From Trochalopteron elliotii (taxonomy: Eukaryota > Chordata > Aves > Passeriformes > Leiothrichidae): a stretch of DNA of 64,000 nucleotides. The DNA lies in NCBI GenBank assembly GCA_024734555.1, contig JANPWX010000029.1, forward strand, positions 186,001 through 250,000, read 5' to 3'. Positions within the stretch are counted from its first letter, which is position 1. The number at the start of each line of letters is the position of its first letter. The translations under genes and the position numbers were made by a program. The notes beneath the pieces are model-generated. The model saw only the letters and a list, made by a program, of their open reading frames with translations. It ran no database searches and was not told the DNA's origin. Shown here piece after piece: positions 1-13,334 of the stretch.

Positions 1-3000
1 TGATAAGAGTTATTATTCTGAAGAAAACTGCCCAGAAACCTATATATATATAGACACATTCATGTATACATATGACAGAAAACATTATGCTAATATATGC
101 GTTATACATACTAACCCTCCCAGTTGTATTCCAGGGAAGAAACTCACTCCTGATGCACCAGGCTTGCTGAGATGTTTTCAAGCTCATCACACTGCAAATA
201 AATATTACTGCTCTGGGATGTGTCTGAGGGTGTTCAGATTGGCATTGGAAGTTTTATCAAGTATACTCCAGTGGCACAATTATTTACTTGCTATTTATAT
301 TCCAAGAGTATGTAATATCCAAGACAAGACTGTTGTCCCAGGGATTATGCAAAAAGAGGACACCTTCAAAGCATTTATAAATCTTTGTACATTTATAACA
401 TTTACAACATTTACAAACCTACATTGTAAATAAAGAGCTGATATTCAGGGAGATCATGTGATTAAACAATAGTTCTACTATTTTTTATCTTAGCCAGACC
501 CAAAATTATATATTTTTCCAAGCAAATATAGAATAATTTTAGCCTCTGTACAATAAAAAAATGCTAAAGATACACACACACACACACACTAAAAAGGGGG
601 AAATAATCAAGGAGTCTTTTTTAAAATCTGCTCTACCTCATTTTGCACCTCATTTTCCCACAGTTAGATAAATCTATAACATGCTTGGACTAGCCTAATA
701 ATGTGTGTCAGTTTTAATGACACAGATATTGCATCAACTATTGCAGGTCCAAATATTTAGGCCTACTTCCACCTGTGCCCCCAAAGCCCTTCAGTATTAA
801 AACATGTAGAAAAAGAAAAAAGTATACTGATAAAATAATTAGGCAATATATAAAGTCAGAAAAGGAACAAGAAAGTTCTGTTAACTGCACAAATTTTAGT
901 GGATAGCATTGTTTTATATGGAACAAAAAATATTTTGGGAGATATAGTTTTGGATGATCTGCCTTACCACAAAATCTCTGTTTTGTAGGACCATGGTAGA
1001 GATGAGCTGCAAAAAAGGATTAGAAGATGATAAGCAAGGACTTTTCCAGGTTTGCTGAAGAGTTTCTCATACTTCAGAGAAAAGGCAGGACAACGTGAAA
1101 AAAGAATTTGTGGGAGAACTTGGTAGTTAAGGAAAGAAACTGAGGCTTGGATATGACACAGAGGCTGAAGCCAATATTAAGCTGATCTGTTCTATCCAGG
1201 CTGAAGCTGAGAACTGAATTAGACAACAAAAGAATTTGTACATTAATGGACTAAAGTGGCAGCTCAGCAGGCAAATTAGAGGCAAAATGATCTAGAGAAA
1301 ATAATTTTCAAGGCTAAAATAATGAAGGTTGCAATTTCTGAACTTTTGATAGAGTATCTTTGGGATTCAGGGTTCATCTACATGCAAAAAGAATCAGATT
1401 TTAGTGATGCCATGGTAGAAAGTTAACGTTATTTGGAAATTAATAGCTACAAGATGAGGTCTTCATGAAAACAAAGTCTGTTCTACTTCTGCAACCGAGG
1501 GACTGAAGCCTGTTTTCTTAAGCTAAGGGATCATCCAAGGCAGAACCAAGTACTAAGAGTGAAGAAAAGAAGAAAAGTAAAATATGAAGAATCCATCTAA
1601 ATGCAACCTAATTACAGCCCAGTGGACAAAATAACATTTTAAAAAGCAAGTGTTGTCTTTTGAATAAAATTTCAGTCGCTTCCCTGAGAATTTAATTAAA
1701 TCTTATTGAAAGCTTCACAGATAAATCAGTTTATTATACCCATGAGAGATCTATTGTTCCGTTTATAAAAATTAAAAGCCAGTGCACTTTCCCCTCCTTA
1801 TTTAGAAGGATTCTGTAGATGAAAAGATTTAGACTTCCTAGGTACACATTACTGTGGGGCTTTTGTTTTTTAAGTCATGATTTACAATGGAAAACATACC
1901 TGTTGAATATGTAAAAGAAAGCTCATGACCTTTAAAAGATCTTGAATAGCAGACATGAACTGAAAGCTTGCTTACAAGTCAGCAAACACATTTGAATAAT
2001 TCATTCTAGAATGTCAAATTACTTGACAAAAATATATTGAAAAAGGTTATCTTTATTGTGGGAAAAATACCCAGACCACAGTATGCTTGACTGGATAAGA
2101 CATTCTCATTTGGATTCACATAAAATTCATATAGATTATCAAAATGAGAAAAGGGAAAACAAGAAATAAGAAAATATTAATGTAGCTTTAATTCAGCCAG
2201 TATGAAAAACATTAGAAATATTGATCTTTCCACCAGAATCATGCTTTTTAATAATGGCATATTGGAACCTATATCTGATGAGATTTAATCTGCATTCACT
2301 CTTTAGAATTTTCAAGTATATGCTATAAGCCTAACTATAGATGCAGTTATTTTGCTGTGAGAAGCCTAACCTTAATTTACCCATAGAAAAAAAAAGAAGG
2401 AATAAAACCCAAAACCCCACAAAAACACCACCAACCTATCCCAAAAAAGGCTCCAAATCAAGACTCCTCATTTCATTGCTAAAATGAGACACAAGCACAG
2501 AGACATGTACACAGCTAATATATTTACAAGATGTCTATAAAAATATAGCAAATCAGGCTATAACCTGCTTGAAAGTCAGACAGACCTGCTAGAGAGGATT
2601 TAGCATAGCTGGATACTTTGCTGTATTAAAGAACAAAAAAAACCTCATGTAAATTTACCATGCTTTTACTAAGATAAAACCATTTTTTAAAAAGTCTCCA
2701 TGTTTGTATTGACAAAACAATGCACACCCATAAACTCTCAGAATTCATTTCAGTGCCTCCCTTAGGACTAGAAGGGAAAGGCTAGACAGAATTTTAGCAC
2801 TTCTACAACCTCACAAACCTATTCTGATTTCAAAAGCTTTTCTGCTTCTCATTCTTGTTCTACTTAGATCACAACTCTTTAATCTGCTGCCACAGTGAGA
2901 TTTCTTATAGAAGAGAGCACTTTCCTTGTGCTCTTTCCAATTCCTTTGCCCTCAGTTACATTCTCCTGAATTTGACAGCTTCCTGCTGATCTAGCAGTTC

Positions 3001-3200
3001 TGGATCTTTCTTGCACAAATGCTTCTGTCCCAAAAATCACCATCCCACAGTTTCACCTAAATTGGTGATTCCATTTCAACCAGGAAAAAATGTTGCAATC
3101 TGAAAACTATTACTTCTAAAGGAGCTATAAGTGAAATCATAAAGTTAATGGACTTGATATCAGGAAACAAAAAAGAGGTAAGGCAGAGCAATTGCTAACT
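1..3200. other. AT-rich non-coding stretch
   Basis: No gene is visible. The stretch is AT-rich with very few CpG dinucleotides. It holds a short (TA)6 run at 41-52, an (AC)9 run at 572-589 and an A/C-rich low-complexity patch at about 2387-2440. A 123-codon open frame at 62-433 (plus) has no recognisable domain and is rich in residues typical of translated AT-rich DNA, so I treat it as chance. Confidence 0.75.
572..589. repeat. (AC)9 microsatellite
   Basis: Nine uninterrupted AC units flanked by A-rich sequence. This is an ordinary dinucleotide microsatellite, probably length-polymorphic. Confidence 0.95.
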
Positions 3201-3700
3201 TCAAGCTCAGCTTTATTTTACTTGCTTTCAGAAGAACTGATGCCAGCTCTTGTGAAGGCCCATCCCTCTATGCTGAGCTGCTCAGAAAGTGCCCACACTG
3301 GCATGATCTGCAGACCCTGAAAACATCCAGGTGTGGGATAAATCCACCCAAACCATCCCCTCCCCATACAGGAGCTGCCCTGCTGGCCTCAAGAACCTGA
3401 GGATTCTGCCTACAGCTGCTGAAGCTCCTTGAGTATTTCTGGAAAGCAAAGACAATGGCCATGCCCAAACAGACATCGTTAATTCTTTCAAACCTCAGGT
3501 AACACATCCTTACATTTTTGGTTGGTTTCAGTAGCTTTGCCAGTTTCTGAGGAGTCTTCAGCAGTTCTGTTGGAGAATTATACACTGGCCAATCTACCCT
3601 GGATGGCCCCTGGGAGATTCTCAGCCTCAAAGAATCACAGGTAGAGACAATGCAGGCATCACAGAAGGTAGTTTACTATAGGTCATGCTTGAACAAAGAT
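3201..3700. other. GC-elevated patch with a 120-codon open frame
   Basis: Base composition rises above the surrounding AT-rich DNA between about 3240 and 3640. A minus-strand frame of 120 codons (3268-3630) and an overlapping shorter frame are open. I recognise no domain or protein family in either, and see no convincing splice-bounded exon. It may be a decayed interspersed repeat or simply a local GC fluctuation. No function is assigned. Confidence 0.5.
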
Positions 3701-4167
3701 AAAATACTTTTTTCTTCAGCTCAAATATATGGCATATAGACAAAACAAGTCTAAAAAATGAAAACACTTCACAAAATGAAACTGCAGCAAAACTCACTTA
3801 AGAAATGGTCATGTTGTTATAAAAGGTTTTTTTTCCCTCTCTTAGTTCTACAGATTGGTTTGAAAATATACCACAGCAAGGAAAAAAAAAAGGTCAAAAT
3901 TTATGAAAACAAACTACAAATAATTTTAAGTACAACTAAAGAATTTTAAGTGCATCTCTAATTGTGATTTGTTAAAATAATTTGTTTACTTCTAAATTTA
4001 CTGTAGAAACATCCTAAATCAGGCTTTGTTACAAAGATGAACGAGCACCAGAGAGTGTGACTGTATTTGTTCTGCTCCCCTCCAGGTCCTACATAGCATT
4101 TGGACAGACAGATCCAAAACACCTCATGGGTGGTTACAATGTCACATGACAAACACATTAGCTCAAG

Positions 4168-4713
4168 CTACAAACCTATCAAAACTCTGTAAAACAGAAA
4201 GTAAAATTTTGCTAGAAAAATCACCTTGAAAACTCTCAGTACACTTGAAGGGATTTGTTTTAAACTACTCCGCGTGATCTGCCTTAACTGATGAAAACTT
4301 CCTATATTTGAAGCGTCATCCCATTCTAGTACATTTGTCTGTGCTTTAAAAAATAATGTTTTTAGGCACTGGAAACCTTTTCTGTCCTTTGGAGCACTCA
4401 CTTTCGAGAAGAGGTAGGGCAGTTCCTCCTTCCAGCTGTTGTTGACCTCATACCCAGCACTTGCGTGCAAAGAGACAAATCTGAGTCCTGAATACATCTG
4501 AAAGTAGGTCTGAGCAGAACCCAAAAAATTGAGACTTTTTAAAACCAAAATCGTGGCCCCCTTCCAAAACCCTCTAAAGAGCCTTCTCACCTGGCCATGA
4601 AGGAATTGGTGTGCTTGAGCCCATCCCACCCACTGCTGAGTTATCCCTCGAGTCCTGCTGGTGCCTCCTGCCTCGTCTCTCCTGGCCAATGTTCTAAACC
4701 AGTGCAATAACAC
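4168..4713 (-). other. 181-codon open reading frame, coding status unproven
   Basis: This is the longest stop-free ATG frame in the window. The predicted product starts MLLHWFRTLARRDEAGG, is basic near the N-terminus and ends in a short aromatic-rich segment. I see no signal peptide, no transmembrane pattern of normal length, no conserved motif and no family resemblance. The underlying DNA has more CpG than its surroundings, with sites near 4271, 4311, 4404, 4464, 4551, 4649 and 4674. Reduced AT content alone lowers stop-codon frequency, so the length is only mildly surprising. It could be a lineage-specific transcript, a decayed repeat or chance; chance is the default reading. Confidence 0.2.
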
Positions 4714-7700
4714 AAGTCCTGAGCAGCATGAGAAAACACAACATGGAAAACATAATATGATTTAAAAGGTTCAGCATCAATCATAAACAGGAAAATTTAT
4801 TAGCTATTCAGTGTTAGTATTTTCTAATAGTTAAATATAAAGTGATGTTTCTACATATAATTTTTAAGAGCCGTAAGTTTTTGTTCTTTTCTCTACATCA
4901 CTTCTGACTGGTTCTTTTAGCATTGGTATCAGCACTTGGGACCAAATATTGCCCAAGTGTAAATGATACATCTCTTCTGTAATTGCTTCATTTAGAGCAA
5001 TTGAGAAGTGAACAAAACCACAGGATGCCTGTCTGGTAAAGTAGTGAAGTGGTTGGCTCTGTTCAAAATCTCTGAATTTTGAAAATAATCTGATCCACTT
5101 TTTTTTTCCTCTGTTGGCGATTTTATCCTTTACAGGGAATTAAAAGATAAAACAGGTAATTTAAGAATAAAATCCATCCCAAACATGAAATAAGATTTGC
5201 TATGGTAATATTTCCTAGGGGATAAGCTGAATACAAGCTCATTGCATGAACATGCATTTTAGTCTCCAGAGGATGTTTTCCCTACCTGTTACAAAGGGGA
5301 AAAGCCAATAATGCTGAGTTAATGCAGACACACGGGTTTTGATTATGTAAACAGGCTGAAGTTCACATCCCATGTACATCTGAGATAACTGTAAATATTC
5401 TTCTGGGGATTTTTGCCAAATAAATGCTAGGTACTCTGATATTGCTCCTTCTACCTTCCCTCCCACTCTCCCTGGCATCCAGGCACAGAAGAAATGAGAT
5501 CTCAGTACTCTTGAATTTGTACATGGTGGAAAGGAAAATCACTAGGGGAGAAGATGCTCCTTTTCAAAGATGTCCTTGTTTTACCCTGTCATCCAAAAAA
5601 AACCAAAACATAGCACTAAAAAGTAGTATTTGGGAGGAAGTTTTTAAAAAATAAAAACTCTAAATTAATTTTGCAATAAACTTCTCTGGGTAAAGAAAGA
5701 GACAAGTATTGGCAGCTTATTTTCTGTTCCCTATTTGTCTTTCTAAACCTCTGAGATAAATTCAGACCATAGTAATTTAGTAAATTAATGTTAGTAGACT
5801 AAGACAATCATGACCATTCCTGTAAGAAATACCACCAGACCCCTAAGCCATTTTGATTACTAGTACAATTAAATTATTCTATCCTGAATCACTTATCACA
5901 GTTCCAATAAAAGGATTGACATTCTGATGTTGCCTAGAAAATGTATTCAATGTACATTTTGAACAGAAAAGGAAAGTACCACTTTCTCAGGTTTAGTAAT
6001 AAAAATCTTACTGACTTGAAAAGTTCTGTTTAATTCATAGGTAGCAGGCAAAATATTAATCAGAATGCCAATCAAAATCATTCATACCACAGTAAACAGA
6101 ATGCATTTTATCCTAAACAGCAACATTTTCAAAGGTGTTCTGCAATTATTACCAGTTACAAGGAACATGCTTTTCAAAGACTTAAAATAGAAAAGGAGTA
6201 CTTTATTTATTAAGAAAAAATTTAAATAATTACATAGGAAATGAAAGTAAAAAGAAAGCAGTCAAAAGAACTATATCCCTGAAAATATGGTAAAATAATG
6301 GAAACCATAAATTAAAAACTCGTTAGATACATTGTAAGAATTAACATTCTTAAAGTTTGCACTTTTCTTTTCCACTAATTTGGAACACATTATTATTCAA
6401 AAATCAGAACCATTGGAGAGTTATGTCACAACTAGCAATGAATACATCCCCACCTGAAAGTAAAGTCACCATCTGTAATTAGCTCTGTAGATCTGCATTT
6501 TTACTTCCTTTCCTCTTGTTCAGCACAAGATACCAATTTTCTTTCAAAAGCCTTCTTTGCACAATGTTTTTTTAAATGTAAATCTCATGTCACCTGTCCT
6601 TAATATATTAATACAATCAAAACCTTAGGAGAGAAGTTAGGTCACCCAAAGAAGTAGCTTGGCAAGTTGCCACTTAGTCAACTATGGGAACTTCAGAATT
6701 CATATCTTCATTTTCCTCTGGGGCTTATACAGAGAAAAAGCTGATATTTCATGGGTGTATGTTGTAAAACTCAGGGGAAATGGCCTTTGAACTGACAGAG
6801 GACAGAGCTGCTTCCTGTGACACATCCGTGCTTGTAAGGAACCTTCAATCCCACACATCCACCTTGTAGGGTGGGGGAACCAAAGGGAGACCAAAGAAAT
6901 CCCTGCTGGGATCTCCCACATGAGCTCACAACTGCAGAACAATGTTCTGACCTGTGGCAGCAAAAACTCCCCCAGAACCACCTCTTAGGTGTGACGTGTC
7001 ACATTTCGTCTGGGATTTTGCTGACTCTACCCAAATTCACAGAGATGAAGAGATGGCAACAGAGATCCACAGATTAATATAAAAAAGGTAATTGTAGGAG
7101 ACAGGTACAAGGCAAGTACATGCAGAATTTTAAAAAGTTATCTCTTCAGATGATACATCATCTCTTTGTAACACTTTTTTATATAAAGCTAAATATTAAG
7201 GTGCATAAAGGGTCAATAACATTCCTTACTGTGTACACTCATACCTTTAATATGTTTGCTCTACCACTAAATGTTTGAAATACCAGCTGAGGATACCATC
7301 TTCTTACCACAGGAAATCTTCAGTTTAACCATAATACATATTTTACAGTAAATATGGAAAACAAGAAAGTGGACCATTTTTGATATTCATAAACATTACC
7401 CAAATATTGTTTGTGAAACATCATTCTTCCTGGAGAGTAGGTGAAGTGTTGTTTTGCGTTTTCAAGCTGTCTAGCAAACTGCCTAACCCCATTAAGGAGG
7501 GAAGGACTATGAATGTCACCTGTAGACAGAAGCAGACCCATTTGTCTCAGGGGATTTTTGGTTTGGGTGTTTTTGCAGGTTGGGGGATGACATATAAAGA
7601 TTTACTGCATTATTCCTTCTATTATGAATCTAAAATGTCCCTTTACCACAAGCTAACAAAGCCCATAGCAACCTATAGCAAGCATTCAGGCTCTTTCAGC

Positions 7701-8859
7701 TTATTTATTAACCTTATGAAATTAATCACCTTAGTTCCTTACCAGCAGCAGGCAAATATGATCTCACATGTCAGAACAGGACACTCATGGACAGTGAAAA
7801 TCCCAGTGTTTAGTCTCTCTGTCCCCATACTGATTCCCTAATCATTGACTAATAATGTTACATAAAATTAAGATTTTCCAGTTTCAAGAGACCAGAATCC
7901 TCCTCTAGGTGATCACCCTACAGTTGTACCTCCTATTAACTCAGGCAGGCAGTCTTGGAAGGAATTCCATTTGCTACCATAGAAACCAAGGATGTGGACT
8001 TTACATCCATCCCTTGAGTTTAATCCATTCAAGACTGAAATACATATTTGGAGGCAATGAAGAACAGAAAATGTATTTCTGAAAGCTGTCTTTGAAGAGG
8101 AATAAAAGGAGGAAATTAATGTAAATCCACTGGATGGTTTCTGCATTGTCTGGGACAAAATGACAAAAGTCCCAGGGAGACAGAGGCTGCAGCAATCCTG
8201 GAGACCTGCACAGAACTTTCCACTTATAGAACTCTATAATGTCCATGATCTGCAAGCAAAGCCAGGATAAATTGGCTCACAATGCCAAGCAATTATGCCT
8301 ACCAAGAACTTTTCTGATGATTCTGCTGTTGGGAGAAGTGGTAAATGCAAGGGCCATTTGTTCAAGTCTGTTCTCACTTTTCCATTCTTTCAGTTGATTC
8401 TTTTCCTCCTTGACTTATTTTACAGACTCTGGAAAAAGTGAGAAAACACCTAGAGACACAATTCTTGTAAATATTAAAATTGTAAGCAAAGGACATCAGA
8501 TGGCTCTCAAGAAGTCCTTTAAGGTTTCTTAATGTGCAATTAAAAAACAACTTTCTAGTTTCACTAATTGGAAAAAAGAATGTTTTGCTTTCCAAACCAT
8601 CACAAATTAATTTCTTTCAATCTTCACTTGACTAATACTGTAATAATAATACTGTAAGTCTAAAAGCTTGGATATGATACAAAGGGTCACATAGTTGCCC
8701 AGTGCACAAAACTTAGCTTAAAATAAAACAAGGCATGTTACTCTCAGGTGAAAAGGAACCTGATTTCATGACGAGATGAACAGCATAAAAGATGAAATAT
8801 AAACCCACAATAACTAAATGTAAACATCAAAATATATTGTCTTTATGTCAGACGAGTAA
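4714..8859. other. Anonymous AT-rich non-coding stretch
   Basis: No gene, RNA gene or recognisable transposable element is seen. Small inverted repeats occur at 4933-4959 (8-bp arms CACTTGGG/CCCAAGTG) and 5938-5960 (8-bp arms AAAATGTA/TACATTTT). Both are within what AT-rich DNA gives by chance. Open frames up to 153 codons (7380-7841, plus) have no recognisable domains. Confidence 0.7.
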
Positions 8860-9140
8860 AAAGTAATAGCTTCCAATAAGAGTGTTTTAAATGGTTGATA
8901 TGCATTTCAAACTCTGCTGAAGTTGCCCTTGAAATATCCATTGCTGTCTGTGCAGGACCAAAAAGATGAATATTAATTTTTGCTTGTAGTGCAGAGTTAG
9001 CAATACACTGAAATATAAACATACCCCCAACACTGAAATTTGCTGAACGTTTGTACTATGCAAATTTCATTTTGCTAATAGATGCATTGTTTGGTACCTT
9101 GAATTTCTCTGATATGTGATCCTTCTTCAGCATCAGATGG
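8860..9140. promoter_or_regulatory. Candidate conserved non-coding element
   Basis: The patch contains a perfect octamer ATGCAAAT at 9058-9065, several TAAT-type homeodomain cores, and CATT/TTTG words in the mixed texture typical of vertebrate developmental enhancers. Simple repeats and stop-free frames are absent. This is a judgement from sequence texture only. The octamer alone is not evidence, because a handful are expected by chance in 64 kb of this composition. Confidence 0.25.
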
Positions 9141-10149
9141 GTGTATGGAGACACACGGAATACACTTGGTCTGACTTCCCACAGGGATTAGCACCTACAC
9201 AACTGCATCCTTGAACTGGAGACCTGAATTTCAGATTACAGTAAAGTTTAGAGTTCCACTGCAAAATACATAATTTTTGATACTATGACATCTAAATAGA
9301 CAGAGGCTGCTTTCTTACAGAAAAAAGAAAAAAAAATAAAAATACAGGCAATGTGAAGTCTAAACTGACACCCGTACAAAGTTTATATCAAAAGATGTAA
9401 ACTGAACTAGAATTCTTTGAGACCCAATCTATGCCTTAATCACAAATCTGTCCTTTCTATGCCATAAAATGGAAAATCTCCCCACCTACCTGTCAGCCAG
9501 TGACAGCATTATAAGAGGATTAAAGATGAAAGGTTTACAGAGTTTTTTTAAACTGTAGATCTTAGAGGTTCTTTGCTTTCTCTCTCATGAAGATTTTATA
9601 TTTGTTCTCACTTTGTATTTCAGTTTTCCTAATCTAAAATGAAAGTCATTGAGACTGGAATGTATGTTTTGCTCTTTATGCACTGAAAACACAGCAAAGC
9701 AAGCTGTCAGTGAAAATGCAACTGTGAACAACAACAAACTGCTTAGAGCAAAGAGAAGGTGAAGAGGATTCTTGCATAAAAAATAGAAATAATTAAAAAG
9801 AGCAAAACCAGTATGCAGCCAAGCAAGCAAAGCAGTCTATTATGCAAACAGAAATTTTCAGTTTAATTAAAAATATGTGAAGAATCTCACTATCCCTCAC
9901 AGTGGATCAGTAAATATTTTCTGCAAATGCTCAGGAATAAATGAGATGTTTTTAACAAATTTTGAAGCCCTTGTAATTTTCTCTGGGACTACTCATAGAA
10001 TAAAGAATGACACAGTGGAAGTCCTAAAGTTATTCACAATTATATCAACTAGGCAAGTTCATTTGCCTTTTCTTAAAGTCATACAGAACTCTAACAAATT
10101 TTGCAGGAGGGGAGAAGAGGTGTTTTATTGTGGATAAGAGTGGATTAGG
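9141..10149. other. Anonymous AT-rich non-coding stretch
   Basis: Nothing recognisable is present. There is an A-rich run near 9320-9345 and no gene-like frame. Confidence 0.7.
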
Positions 10150-10580
10150 ACTTCAATGTCTGAAGGTGCAAATCTGGAGAGGAAATATCTTAATGGCAAT
10201 GTGATAGAGAGCCTTGCACCCCAATTGCTCCACTCACAAACTGAGAGCATTTCCACATCTCTTGGACCCCAGCAGAGATCTGTCACAGCATGGACACCCA
10301 AGGATCCCCACTGCCACCAGTACCAAACCAGCTGCCAGGGCATTGCAGCCCTGCACATCCCCAGGTCAGAACAGAGCCAGGACAGGGTCTCACTAACAGT
10401 GGAAATCAGAGCAGGTTATATCGTGTACACCAGCCAAAACCCCCCAAACCTATTTTCTTCTCAAAATCACTTGGAAACTTGGAAGATGCAGCAGAACATT
10501 GGCACTTGTGTGCTGTGGCCACACAATATAAAAGGTGAGCTTTTGGAAGCCAGCATTTTCTGTCTACAAGGAATTTGACT
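10150..10580. other. GC-elevated patch open in several frames
   Basis: Several overlapping frames are stop-free here: 140, 82 and 60 codons on plus, and 77 and 72 on minus. That pattern reflects local GC content rather than coding selection in one frame. The densest part is about 10200-10390. I recognise no protein and no repeat consensus. A degraded transposable element is possible. Confidence 0.45.
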
Positions 10581-13334
10581 GATCAGTTCCCAAGCTGTGG
10601 GTCTTGTAGGTTGCTTCTTCACTTTAAAACAAAACTCTAGTTTTAGACCTCCAGCAAGTGTGACTATTAAACATTTTGCATACATATTTTTATCTGCTCT
10701 GAAGCACTACAGTACTAATAAAAACCCCCAAATCTAAAAGTACATTTCAATTTTCCTCTGAAGAAAACTTGATAATGTTTAATTTTAAAACTGTTGATGT
10801 TCTTCTATTTTCTCTTTAATTTTCCTTAAGACAGAAAAATAGGGCATCATTTTCTTTCTTTTGAAAAAAATTATCTCAAATTTATTCATGAGTTAATTTA
10901 GGAAAAGCATCTGATCTCATTTGTGGGCTTTCTGTAATCCATTATGCTCCTAGAGTCTCCTGATTACTAATTAATTGGGAAAAAATGAAATATCAGGGCC
11001 TGATTTAGAGTGGAGAAGTTCAAGACATGGATCTACTGAGAATTCATAATTCATAGCTTGATAGCAGCAGCATTGACTTACACTAAGATCATAAGTTTAT
11101 TCAAGGATGGCACTCGTCAGTGGGGAAGTTTATCCTGGGAAAATCTGCATTCTGGCTCTCTCTGCAAATTGCTTGTTCCCACTGCTGAGACTTTTCAGGT
11201 GTTTATGAAACACCTGGTGGTCTGGGAATAGCCAGTTTGATCTTCTCTCTCCAAAACAGTGTCTTATTATGAAATTAAATACAACTTAATATGAATTGAT
11301 TATTATTCTCTTCTCCATTTTCAAACCAAAAATTATATTTAAAAGGGTTTTAACCATGTACTCTCCTTGATTCATTCTACAGACAGTATTTTGCTGACAC
11401 AAGATGCCTCTATAGTATTATCTCTGCCTGACAAAAGTTGCCTCACATAGTGGAAATATTTCAAACTTTTCACTGGAAAATTGGAAAAAATAGGTGTAGC
11501 TGAATCACCGAGTCTGACTCCTGAATGTCTGAAAGATAATGCAGGGACATATTTGGCAAGTGCTGCTGCAGGCAGCAGCTTTATTTGAATTTGCACTGAG
11601 ACTAAATCAGTAACATCATTAGGAAAAGTAGGACTCCAAAGCATAAGACATTTAATTAACTTTTCACTCCAAATAACTGATCTTCCACACCAGGGTTCAC
11701 GTAAGCTGCTCTTACAGAAAGTGGCACTGCCCACCATCTGCTCTGGGGATGAACAGCAAACTTCACAGCCCTCACCTCTGGGGAGCAAGAAGTTCAGATA
11801 CTTGCAGAAAAGTGGCTTTCAGAAAGCTTCACATTCTGGCTGTAATCCAGGAAAATGGCCCTTTGTAATTAACTGTGTATGAATCCATTAGAGAGGGACT
11901 GAAAATCACAAGTTCCTGGGCTGTCAGTGACCTAGAAAAGGCAGGAGAGTATTGACAGCTCTGCTGTCCTGCCTGGAACCTGCACTGCAGAACAGACCTT
12001 AGCCAGAAAGATCAGTCACTGCAACGTTCTTCAGAGGCAAAACTGAAATTCTTTTTGCAACTAAAAGACCAAGGCAAAAATGTTCAAGTTACCTAATTTT
12101 GTCTTCATTTGTTTGTCATAGCTTCTGAGCACTACAGCTTCTATTGCCTTCAGATTTGAAATTCAGGTCATTAGAAGTGACCAAAACCAGTTTTAGGCCA
12201 AGTTCCCAGTACCAATTAGGTATCAAATATTATTACTGAGGCAAAACAGAAGACAGGGACCTGCTGGAGAAATTTTGGCTAATAAGCACTGCCAAATAAA
12301 CCCAAAAAACTCTCTGGAAAGTTGCCTAAAATACTTAAAGATGTAATAATGGATATGTTTAAAAAAATTGTATTAAAAGAATGGGGTGTGATTTTTGGGG
12401 GAAAAGAAAAGAAGCAATGAGGATATTTAATGAAAAAAGTTTTTCATTAAATTTCATTTTCATTTCAAAATGCCAGGAGATTGGGTTCAAATTGCATTGG
12501 CTAAACTAAAGTACAAGCCCTTAAACATCATCACAAACTAACTAAACACTACACACTGCTGACAAAAAAGGGCTTGTAGATCTAAATGGAAGCTGAAAAA
12601 AACCATACTGGACTAGCTAAGAGACTTTTTCTGTTTGCTTCTCCGCAGTCAGAACAACTGCAGGAAACGTATCAAGTCAATTTTCTAACTCGTTTTTCAA
12701 ACTCTCCAGAGCTAGCACAAGCAAATGAAACAGATTTAAAACCAGGTCATGTAAAGTACACAATTCCTAAAGCTTGACTTTGAGGAGGGAGGCATATTTA
12801 GGTGTCATCCTCATTGCACTGCTAGAGTTGGAGTATTTTCCGTTGTTATTTATGCTTCGATAGACAAAAATGCTGTGACATTACTTGCAAAATTATACTA
12901 CATTCAACTCAATCAAACCTTTGATTGTTTTACTGAAGCTAACTTCTCAAAAAGTAAAGTTTGCTGCTCCAGAACTCCTCCTACATTTTATCTTGCCCAC
13001 TTGTATCTGCTCTGGTTTTTAAGTCTCCTAAGAAAACAAACAAGAAAAAATATGCCACTCTTCCAAATCCAACCCTTCATCCTTTATTACTTTTCCTGAC
13101 ACATGAAAAGATTTTATTCTCCTGAAGGTGACAAACTATACAATCCAATCTAATTCTCAAAAGGTATTTTTTAAGAGAGCCATTCACACCAGAAATAAAT
13201 AAAGTGGCAGCTGTGTAGGAGGAATGGTTGACAGGAAATATCTGAATGGTTTCTGACTGAAACTCCTCTTAGTGAAATATTCAGTAAAGTGATACCAGAG
13301 TTCTAGGAAGAGGTGCCCATTCTCAAACATTTTT
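10581..13334. other. Anonymous AT-rich non-coding stretch
   Basis: No gene is seen. A minus-strand frame of 138 codons (11372-11788) has no recognisable domain and lies in a slightly GC-elevated part. The only structured item is the palindrome at 12425-12452, listed separately. Confidence 0.7.
12425..12452. repeat. 28-bp near-perfect AT palindrome (hairpin)
   Basis: Perfect 13-bp arms at 12425-12437 and 12440-12452 are separated by only two bases (AG). The left arm reads ATTTAATGAAAAA and the right arm is its exact reverse complement. A single strand could fold into a tight stem, and the duplex could extrude a small cruciform. It is followed by two short TTCATTT-type repeats. No transcript context or known element is apparent. 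Confidence 0.9.

Noticed and set aside
7380..7841. 153-codon plus-strand open frame
   Set aside because: No domain, biased amino-acid use expected from AT-rich DNA, and an overlapping minus-strand frame; treated as chance.
11372..11788. 138-codon minus-strand open frame
   Set aside because: No recognisable motif and no splice-bounded structure; local GC content explains its length.
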